Assembly (NCBI RefSeq): GCF_020360975.1
Contig: NW_025408670.1
Coordinates: 310,001-374,000 of the forward strand
DNA: 64,000 nucleotides
From: Hirsutella rhossiliensis
Lineage: Eukaryota > Ascomycota > Sordariomycetes > Hypocreales > Ophiocordycipitaceae
Reading direction: 5' to 3'
How positions within the stretch are numbered: the stretch's first letter is position 1; every line of letters starts with the position of its first letter. Below the pieces are notes generated by a model, which saw only the letters and a list, made by a program, of their open reading frames with translations, was not told where the DNA came from and searched no databases. Positions 56,830-64,000 of the stretch are shown piece after piece. The position numbers and the translations under genes are program-made.

Positions 56830-59800
56830 ATGAGGCTGCACCAGGCCACTTCCGACGCCGACGTGCCATCTCGGAGAGACGACCAAGTCGCCCGCACACT
56901 TCTCATAGAGCTTCTGGCTCATCAGTTTTGTTTCCCCGTGCAATGGATCGACACCCAACACTTGATACTGGGCTCCAGGCCAACAGAGCGCATCGTCGAG
57001 ATGGGGCCCGGCAACACTCTTGTCAACATGGCCAAGCGAACAATAGCACGCGAGTACGCGCCGCGAGATACTGCCCAAAACGTCTCGCGACAGTTGCTGA
57101 GCTTCCAGCACAACCTTGACAAGATATGCTACGACCAAAAGCTGGAATCGCCCGAGATTGAGCCCACGACTGTGGCAGCGACTCCTGCGCCTGCAGACCC
57201 TGTGGCCGCTGCCCCCCTTCAGTCCTCGGCCGCTCCGCTGTTTGCTGCTGCTCCAGTTGAAATCCAAGACAAGCCGGCCAGTGCCATCGAGGTTGCCTCG
57301 ACCATCATCTGTGTTGGCTTGAAGAAGCCGCTAGATGGAATCGACCTGGCCAAGTCGATCAAGGCGCTTTCTGGAGGCCGCTCGACGGTGCAAAACGAGA
57401 TCATCGGAGACCTTGCGGCTGAATTCGGTGCAATACCAGAGGCCGCAGAGGACATGCCCATTGACCAGCTCTGCTCCATCTTACAAGAGACGTTTCTTGG
57501 AAAGCTGGGCGCAAAGTCGTTATCCTTGATCGACAAAATGATGTCGCAAAAGTCCCCTGGAACATTTCAGGATGCTGGCATCCGAAAACACCTGAGGCAG
57601 CGATGGGGCTTCGGGCCTGGCCGCCAAGACACCATCTTGCTCTGGGCGGTGACCTCGCAACCACAGTCTAGGCTCCAGAATGAAGACGACACCAAGGCCT
57701 TTGTCAACGGCATTGTACACAGGTATACCAACAAGACAGGTCTTGTTCTGCCTGATGTATCAGGCTCGACGGCCCCCGCTGCGGCACAAGTAACCGTCAG
57801 CGCCGAAGCCCTTGAGTTTCTGGAAGATAGGCACAAGACCGTCTTGGAGGAGCAGCTCGGGCTCTATGCAAAGCTGCTCGGACTCGATCTCCACGCTCCC
57901 GAGGCTGCGCATGCGGCTCTTGGCCAGCGCATATCAGAGCTGCAAGGCCGGTTGGACGAGTGGAACGCCGAACACGGGGAAGCCTACGCATCTGGCTTGC
58001 AGGCCATCTTCACGCCGCTCAAGGCTCGCGTCTACGACTCATGGTGGAACTGGGCAATGCAAGATCTCCTGGAACTCGTCTCGATGGCGGCTTCTGCTCA
58101 TACGGGCGACCCGGACCCGGCCTTTGACCGCTTGAGACGTAATGTGCTGCAAAAAACCCATCCAAGGCTACTATCGACAATGCGGCATTGCGCTGCCACG
58201 ACCCTGAATAACAGTGTCGCCAAAGTGCTACGCGAGCTACTACCGGAATGCGAGGCGTCCATGGACAAGAAACCAGTGGTTTACCGGGGCATCCAGTCTA
58301 TGGCCCCCGTGACCATCGTCGAAAGGTCTGGCAAGGTCGTGTATAGCGAGAGGCCGAGATCAACGCCTCGAGGCGCGCTTGACAATGATGACCAACTGCT
58401 CAGACTCGGCCGCAAAAGCATCCATGGTTGGGACTACAGTCATGGGCTTTCGTCCGTATTGCACCGTGTCCTGGCCGGTGCCAGAACGACAGGGATCTCC
58501 TTGTGCGAATGCAATGTGCTCGTAACAGGGGCGGGGGCAGGCTCGATTGGCTGCGAACTCGTCTCCAAACTGCTCGCGGCTGGTGCCCACGTCGTCGTCA
58601 CCAGCAGTTCCTACTCACCCAAAGTCACCCGCTTCTACCAGAGCCTGTTTGCTGAGCACGGTAGCAAGGGCTCCAAGCTCGTGCTGGTTCCTTTCAACCA
58701 AGGAAGCGTCCGTGATATCGAGGCTTTGTTGCAGTACATATACGACCAAGACGGTCTAGGTATGGATCTCGACTACGTGGTTCCTTTCGCCGCCATCTCG
58801 GAGAACGGGCGAGCCTTGGACAACATCGACTCACGCAGTGAGCTTGCTCACCGCATCATGCTCACAAACACCATACGCTTGATGGGGAAAATAAAGCAGC
58901 AGAAACAAGCCCGCGGAATTACTATGCGACCAGCCCAGGTGATTCTTCCCCTGTCGCCCAATCACGGAACTTTCGGCAGCGACGGTCTCTACGCAGAGTC
59001 AAAGCTCGGCCTTGAAGCACTCTTTGAAAAGTTTCACTCAGAAGACTGGGCCGAGTACCTGCTCGTGTGTGGTGCGCTCATAGGCTGGACGCGAGGAACT
59101 GCGTTGATGTGTGATAACGACATGGTGTCCGAGGGCATTGAAGAAATGGGCGTGCGGACGTACACTCAGGATGAGATGGCGCTCCATGTCATGGCATTGA
59201 TGGACCCAGCCATCGTCACCTTGTGTACTGATGAGCCGCTGCTTGCTGACTTGAGCGGTGGCATGGCTCGTGTTGCCGATTTGAAACATGTCACCATGGG
59301 AATACGAGACTCCATCAACCAACTGAGCGAGGAGAGGCGCGCAACGACACAAGAGGCCGAGTTCGTCGGCTGTCGGATGAACCTTGAAGCCCAGCTTGAA
59401 CCTCAAGCCGATCTGGAGCTCAAATTTCCAGGTCTGCCTGACTGGAATACCGACATCATGCCGCTCGCTGGACAACTACAAGGCATGGTTGATCTTGATC
59501 GCGTCGTCGTCGTCACGGGCTTTGGAGAAGTTGGGCCGTGGGGCAACTCGCGAATCCGATGGGACATGGAGTTGAACGGGTCCCTGTCGTTAGAGTCGTG
59601 TATCGAGCTGGCGTGGACCATGGGCTTGATCAAGTCACACTCGGGCACCATCGACGGACAAGCGTATTCCGGTTGGATTGACAAAGAGACGGGCAAGCCC
59701 ATCCCCGACCGGGCGATTCGGGACAAGTACGAGAGTCATATGCTCAAACATTCCGGAATTCGCTATGCGGAGCCCAAGCAAAACTCGCCGTCTTGGAAGG

Positions 59801-61629
59801 GTCTGGAAGCACTCCATGAAGTCGAGATTTCGAGAGACCACGACCCCGTCGAGGTCAGCAACGAAACCGCAATCCAACTCAAGGCAGCTCATGGCGACAA
59901 TCTGCATATTGAGGCGACACAAGATACTGGCCGGTCCAGGATCGTGCTCAAAAAGGGGGCAAAAATCATGATACCCAAGCTCCTCAACACCCAACACACA
60001 GTCGCTGGACAGGTCCCTTTGGGCTGGAACCCGAGTACTTACGGGATCCCCGAAGATATCATCGCTCAGGTCGACCCGGTGACACTGTATGCATTAGTCG
60101 CTGCTGCCGAAGCCTTTCTGACTGCAGGAATCTCGGATCCGTATGAGCTTTACGACTATTTACACATGAGTGACGTGGCGAATTGCGTCGGCTCGGGCTT
60201 TGGAGGCATATCTAGCATGCGCAACATGTTCAAGGAGCGATTTCGAGACCGACCGGCGGCAAGTGACACGCTTGCCGAGTCTTTCATCAGCTCCGGCAGT
60301 GCCTGGATCAACATGTTGCTCCTGTCAGCTGCCGGCGCCAACAAGACACCTGTTGGGGCGTGTGCCACTGCCCTCGAGTCTTTGGACACGGCCTTTGACT
60401 TGATCCAGGCGGGTAAAGCCAAGGTCTGCTTGGTGGGCGGCTTCGACGACATGCTCAAGGAGATTTCGAACGAGTTTGCCAACCTCAGGGCGACAGTCGA
60501 CGCAGACGAGGATGCCGCAAGAGGCCGAGAACCGGCAGAGATGAGTCGGCCCGCAACCTCAACACGCGACGGCTTCGTCGAGTCAGAAGGTGCAGGAGTT
60601 CAAATTGTTACATCGGCGAGCGTTGCCCTCCAGATGGGCCTGCCTATTCATTGCGTCGTTGCATTGACGCGCACAGCCATGGATAAAGCCGGTCGATCCA
60701 TTCCTGCCCCTGGCCGGGGACTCATAGGCGCAGCCGCCCAGAAGCAGGCCAAGTATGACTCGCCGCTGATGAGCATGGCGTACCGTAGGCGGGCACTGAG
60801 ACTAAGAATGCAGCAAGCCGCCGAGATGCGCGAGCTGCACCTGTCATACATGGATGACGACATTGCTCAGCTGAAGAGGCAGGGTTACGTTTTCGACGAC
60901 GGCGAGTATCGCCAACAGCGCCTGGCCAGTATCGAGAACGACGCCAAGCGAGACCACAAGGAGTCTCTCAATTTATATGGCAATCAGTTTTGGTACCACG
61001 ACAGCCGCATTTCACCGATTCGTGGGGCCCTTGCCGTCTGGGGGCTGACGGTAGATGACATCGACGTCGTTTCCTTTCATGGCACATCGACGAAAGCAAA
61101 TGAGAGAAACGAAGCAGCCGTAATCAACGAGCAATTCAAACATCTTGGTCGCAAGAAGGGCAATGTCGTGCCCGTCGTGTGTCAAAAGTCGCTTACCGGC
61201 CACCCCAAGGGAGCTGCTGGAGCTTGGATGCTAGACGGCTGCATGCAGCTTATGCACGATGAACGGATTCCGGGCAATCGCAACGCCGATAACATCGAGG
61301 CCGCGTTGCAAGAATACGATTACCTCGTGTTTCCCAACAAGCCCATCAACAAGACGGAGATCAGGGCCTTTATGACGCAATCATTTGGCTTTGGCCAGAA
61401 AGGCGCCCTGGCTATCGGGGTGAATCCCAAGTATCTCTACGCGACAATGCAGCAGCATGAGTTTGCGGCATATAGGCAGAAACTCGGGTTGCGCCAAAGA
61501 AGGGCGACCCGGGACTTCCAGAAGCGTCTATTCAACAATAGTGTGTTTCAAGCAAAGGAGAAGACTCCCTACGCAGCAGGCGAGGCCGTCCGGACTCTTC
61601 TGGATCCAGAGGCAAGGTTTGTATCCTAG
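56830..61629 (+). CDS. secondary-metabolism fatty acid synthase alpha subunit
   Basis: A 1599-residue, intronless FAS alpha subunit. Order: a short malonyl/palmitoyl-transferase segment at the N-terminus (WIDTQHLILGSRPTERIVEM), an acyl carrier with the phosphopantetheine Ser185 in SGGRSTVQNE, a ketoreductase with VTGAGAGSIG and catalytic Tyr721 in LYAESK, and a ketosynthase with Cys1178 in VGACATALES, His1417 in FHGTSTKANERNEA and His1458 in LTGHPKGAAGA. The protein stops soon after the ketosynthase (LLDPEARFVS), where primary-metabolism alpha subunits continue into a phosphopantetheinyl transferase domain. Length and order resemble pathway-specific alpha subunits such as those of the sterigmatocystin and aspercryptin clusters. 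With the beta subunit downstream it should make a short or medium saturated acyl chain for the NRPS product. Confidence 0.95.
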   Translation: MRLHQATSDADVPSRRDDQVARTLLIELLAHQFCFPVQWIDTQHLILGSRPTERIVEMGPGNTLVNMAKRTIAREYAPRDTAQNVSRQLLSFQHNLDKICYDQKLESPEIEPTTVAATPAPADPVAAAPLQSSAAPLFAAAPVEIQDKPASAIEVASTIICVGLKKPLDGIDLAKSIKALSGGRSTVQNEIIGDLAAEFGAIPEAAEDMPIDQLCSILQETFLGKLGAKSLSLIDKMMSQKSPGTFQDAGIRKHLRQRWGFGPGRQDTILLWAVTSQPQSRLQNEDDTKAFVNGIVHRYTNKTGLVLPDVSGSTAPAAAQVTVSAEALEFLEDRHKTVLEEQLGLYAKLLGLDLHAPEAAHAALGQRISELQGRLDEWNAEHGEAYASGLQAIFTPLKARVYDSWWNWAMQDLLELVSMAASAHTGDPDPAFDRLRRNVLQKTHPRLLSTMRHCAATTLNNSVAKVLRELLPECEASMDKKPVVYRGIQSMAPVTIVERSGKVVYSERPRSTPRGALDNDDQLLRLGRKSIHGWDYSHGLSSVLHRVLAGARTTGISLCECNVLVTGAGAGSIGCELVSKLLAAGAHVVVTSSSYSPKVTRFYQSLFAEHGSKGSKLVLVPFNQGSVRDIEALLQYIYDQDGLGMDLDYVVPFAAISENGRALDNIDSRSELAHRIMLTNTIRLMGKIKQQKQARGITMRPAQVILPLSPNHGTFGSDGLYAESKLGLEALFEKFHSEDWAEYLLVCGALIGWTRGTALMCDNDMVSEGIEEMGVRTYTQDEMALHVMALMDPAIVTLCTDEPLLADLSGGMARVADLKHVTMGIRDSINQLSEERRATTQEAEFVGCRMNLEAQLEPQADLELKFPGLPDWNTDIMPLAGQLQGMVDLDRVVVVTGFGEVGPWGNSRIRWDMELNGSLSLESCIELAWTMGLIKSHSGTIDGQAYSGWIDKETGKPIPDRAIRDKYESHMLKHSGIRYAEPKQNSPSWKGLEALHEVEISRDHDPVEVSNETAIQLKAAHGDNLHIEATQDTGRSRIVLKKGAKIMIPKLLNTQHTVAGQVPLGWNPSTYGIPEDIIAQVDPVTLYALVAAAEAFLTAGISDPYELYDYLHMSDVANCVGSGFGGISSMRNMFKERFRDRPAASDTLAESFISSGSAWINMLLLSAAGANKTPVGACATALESLDTAFDLIQAGKAKVCLVGGFDDMLKEISNEFANLRATVDADEDAARGREPAEMSRPATSTRDGFVESEGAGVQIVTSASVALQMGLPIHCVVALTRTAMDKAGRSIPAPGRGLIGAAAQKQAKYDSPLMSMAYRRRALRLRMQQAAEMRELHLSYMDDDIAQLKRQGYVFDDGEYRQQRLASIENDAKRDHKESLNLYGNQFWYHDSRISPIRGALAVWGLTVDDIDVVSFHGTSTKANERNEAAVINEQFKHLGRKKGNVVPVVCQKSLTGHPKGAAGAWMLDGCMQLMHDERIPGNRNADNIEAALQEYDYLVFPNKPINKTEIRAFMTQSFGFGQKGALAIGVNPKYLYATMQQHEFAAYRQKLGLRQRRATRDFQKRLFNNSVFQAKEKTPYAAGEAVRTLLDPEARFVS

Positions 61630-62922
61630 TTTATTCATTCTAGAGGACAGGTGTGTCTTGGAGACTCTCGCGAAGGGTTGGCATGGTCACATTAGATAGT
61701 AAACACGAATAAGCGGGCCTTGCATCTCTCCAGACCGTGTCATCAGCCAATTCCTGGCTCTTACCAGTTCCGTCTTTGCTTAATCTCGGGCCGATAAATA
61801 TCGACACATTAGGACCATGACTGTTACACCATCCCACCAGCACGGATCGGCCAACTTTCGCAGATAGACGGAGGCCAAATGAGGGTTTACATCCGTGACT
61901 GCAACTGACATGTACAGTAGCCAGGCAGGACAGTATATCACTACAGCGACCCCTACAGTGTCCGCATCGTGATTGGGCGAGCATCGGAAGGATCTGTCCG
62001 GCTACTGCAGAAACCGCAATCGTGTGCGTTCGGCCACCTCCATGCGTAAGCGGCATGACCTGACCAGTTGACCACCATCTACAGATGGTCGCTAAATAGC
62101 GCACATGTATAGACTTGCATGTGAATCTCCATCTCCATCTTACACACTAGGCAAGGGTCACTGAAGGATGAAGGAGTCGGCGTCGCAACGCTGCGCTATA
62201 TACGGAGTATATCGACCAACTATTATTGGTCCCCGGATATCTCGTATCGTGCGGTGTTTCGAAAGCTTCTACGCAAAACCTACCCTATACTAGCCTATTT
62301 TCTCAAAATAGAAATATTAAGAACTTATTACCAACGTCTTCCGGTCCTATCTTACGTCAAGTACTTTTTCTTCATATAAGACCTAAGCTGGATATAGAAA
62401 CCGCGTGCTGAGATAAGAGCAGAGCTCATTGCATACACACATGCTCCCATTTACACAGAAACCCTGCTGATAACACGATGGGTTGTATGGATTAGGAATG
62501 CTCACGCTTACATGTGCCCACCCTACCCCCGCCCCGCCCCTGGTCCCCGGCCCCCGGCGCGGGGCCGAAGTGGTGGGGAAGGCCTCAAGTTCCGACATTC
62601 CAAAGTTCCTCCCCGGACGTCGATTGGCTGAAGGCGTCCATACTCCCTTTGGCCTGTAAGCTTCTAGAAGCTAGGCCAGCCTTGTTAGTACATCCACCAT
62701 CATATCCGTTGTGGGCGTCTATTCCACCCTGATCTTGCCCCTGCCTTGGACCTACGGTTCCAGGTTGTGTATATCAGCCAGTATTGGCTTTCCGTGCAGC
62801 TTGTGTATGCCTTTGTTGACCAACCGAAAAGTCTGCTGATTATACCATTGTATCGGGGTCCCGCTCTTTCCAAACCACTTTACTGGGACATTGACACACA
62901 GCTGGCTCCCAGACCAGCCTTG
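61630..62922. other. FAS alpha-beta intergenic region
   Basis: 1.3 kb lies between two genes in the same direction. Part (about 62270-62400) is AT-rich. It is followed by a C-rich tract (62526-62555) that forms a G-quadruplex motif on the minus strand. I see no further gene. Confidence 0.45.
62526..62555 (-). promoter_or_regulatory. G-quadruplex motif upstream of FAS beta
   Basis: On the minus strand five runs of four or five G are separated by loops of 2, 4, 1 and 1 bases (plus-strand C runs at 62526-62530, 62532-62535, 62537-62540, 62545-62548 and 62551-62555). It lies about 370 bases before the FAS beta start. Short loops and long runs make folding likely. A regulatory role is not shown. 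Confidence 0.6.
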
Positions 62923-64000
62923 ATGACCGTCAACATGTACGCAGGAGCGTCCAGGCCGTCAACAAAATCGGAAACGGCTTCGTTGGCAGAGCAAACGGCA
63001 AAGGCCTACGCCGTCTTTGGCGGCCAGGGCAACACGACGGATTATTTCGGAGAGCTCCGGACTCTATTCAGGACGTATACACGCTTTGTTGAGCCTCTTT
63101 TCATCACGGCGGAACAGGCTTTGCACAATCTGCTGGCCGACACCTCTGCTACCCGGCGGAGACAATTCCACCAAGGCCTGGCGATTCTAACATGGCTTCG
63201 CCGGCCCGAAACGACGCCAGAACTAAGTTATCTCCTCTCGGCGCCAGTCAGCTTTCCCTTGATCGGCCTCATCCAGTTTTCAAACTATGCAGTCGTCTGT
63301 CGCTGTCGGGAGAAGTCGCCCGGAGAGGCCGCACATCAACTGCTCGGCATGGCCGGACACAGTCAAGGAATCGTCGTTGCCGCAGCCCTGGCGACGGTGA
63401 CGACGTGGAAAAGCTTCGATACTGCTCTTGTCAAAGCATTGACCGTGTTGTTCCATGTCGGATCTGCTGCGCAGGAGGCAACTCCGCACGTCAGCGTTCC
63501 ACCAGTCATTTCAAAAGAAGCAATGTGCAACGGCGAGGGCTACCCTTCATCAATGCTGAATGTCGTCGGCTGCCGTCTTGACATGCTCAAGGAATACATG
63601 AACGAGGTGAACAAGAACCTACAAATGCATCAACGCGTCTTCATAGGCCTCATCAACGGCCAGACCAACTATGTCGTCTCGGGGCCAGTGCTCTCGCTTT
63701 GCGCTCTCGCGTCGATGCTACGTCGGGTCAAGGCGGCTTCTGACGCAGACCAATCCAATATTGCCTTCTCGTCGCGCAAGCCCGAGTTTTCGCAGCGATT
63801 CCTGCCGGTCGAGGCACCTTTCCATACGGCGCATCTTAAAGATGCGGCGACCCGGGCCCTCGGAGAGCTTTGCACACTACATCTCGCTGCATCCGAGCTC
63901 ATGTTGCCCGTCTATCACAGTCGCCACGGAGGAGACCTCAGGAGCAGCGGTGCGAGAGACGTCGTCCCTGCCTTGGTGCGAATGATTCTTTGCGAGTTGG
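62923..64000 (+). CDS. fatty acid synthase beta subunit, 5' part
   Basis: A frame opens at ATG 62923 and stays open to the window edge (359 codons), so the gene is partial here. The acetyltransferase domain is visible: AVFGGQGNTTDYFGELRTLF, then SFPLIGLIQFSNY and the nucleophile elbow GMAGHSQG with Ser147, followed by FIGLINGQTNYVVSG and RFLPVEAPFHTAHL. This is the starter-loading domain at the head of fungal beta subunits, and enoyl reductase, dehydratase and malonyl/palmitoyl transferase domains should follow outside the window. The N-terminus is short: the same Ser in yeast Fas1 is near residue 274. Either the real start lies in an unseen upstream exon or this is a compact form. It pairs with the alpha subunit in the same direction. 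Confidence 0.9.
   Translation, partial: MTVNMYAGASRPSTKSETASLAEQTAKAYAVFGGQGNTTDYFGELRTLFRTYTRFVEPLFITAEQALHNLLADTSATRRRQFHQGLAILTWLRRPETTPELSYLLSAPVSFPLIGLIQFSNYAVVCRCREKSPGEAAHQLLGMAGHSQGIVVAAALATVTTWKSFDTALVKALTVLFHVGSAAQEATPHVSVPPVISKEAMCNGEGYPSSMLNVVGCRLDMLKEYMNEVNKNLQMHQRVFIGLINGQTNYVVSGPVLSLCALASMLRRVKAASDADQSNIAFSSRKPEFSQRFLPVEAPFHTAHLKDAATRALGELCTLHLAASELMLPVYHSRHGGDLRSSGARDVVPALVRMILCEL

Noticed and set aside
1..64000. CRISPR arrays, insertion sequences, rRNA genes
   Set aside because: No regularly spaced repeats, transposase frames or conserved rRNA sequence were seen. The DNA is fungal nuclear.

Overview
The window is nuclear DNA of a filamentous ascomycete, most likely a Sordariomycete and probably Hypocreales (inference from gene content and style). 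Genes carry short GT-AG introns of about 50-80 bases with CTAAC-like branch sites, transcription factors are of the Zn2Cys6 type, and there is a giant nonribosomal peptide synthetase (NRPS) beside fungal type I fatty acid synthase genes. No bacterial features (operons, Shine-Dalgarno sites, CRISPR) are present.

Left part, 1-18.5 kb: mostly conserved housekeeping genes. A dynamin-like GTPase (471-3020, -), an SCY1-like pseudokinase (3740-6406, -), an unrecognised basic protein (8034-9197, +), a mitochondrial aconitase-family enzyme close to the Aco2/AcoB homocitrate-dehydratase type (9662-12095, -), a DHA2-type MFS transporter (13344-15241, +) converging on an AflR-like Zn2Cys6 regulator (15426-16861, -), and a small membrane-anchored unknown (17861-18515, +).

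Middle part, 18.5-35 kb: gene-poor and eroded. It holds broken copies of a purine-pathway glycinamide ribonucleotide synthetase (20.8-22.4 kb), a Baeyer-Villiger-type flavin monooxygenase (24.9-26.8 kb) and a short-chain dehydrogenase (32.1-33.1 kb), a zinc-cluster fragment lacking one ligand (23.3-23.7 kb) and an unrecognised remnant (33.3-34.3 kb). Only a divergent pair looks intact: an SDR (28135-29176, -) and a Zn2Cys6 regulator (29566-31629, +).

Right part, 35-64 kb: a biosynthetic gene cluster. A 6200-residue, intronless, five-module NRPS (34997-53599, -), a cytochrome P450 (54660-56322, -), and divergently a secondary-metabolism FAS alpha subunit (56830-61629, +) followed by a FAS beta subunit that runs off the window (62923 onward, +). 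The NRPS order read from motifs is C*(truncated)-A1-T1-C2-A2-T2-C3-A3-T3-E-C4-A4-T4-C5-A5-T5-C6-T6, and the last T has Leu in place of the phosphopantetheine Ser. With no complete starter C domain to load an acyl chain, the most economical reading is that the dedicated FAS makes a chain that the P450 (and enzymes outside the window, such as a transaminase) turn into an alpha-amino fatty acid, which one A domain activates, as in apicidin/HC-toxin or aspercryptin pathways. The product would be a pentapeptide with one D residue at position 3, released by the terminal C domain, probably as a macrocycle. I do not recognise this exact domain order as a known compound's synthetase. AT/TpA-rich tracts lie on both sides of the NRPS gene, which fits an island bordered by RIP-like mutated DNA.
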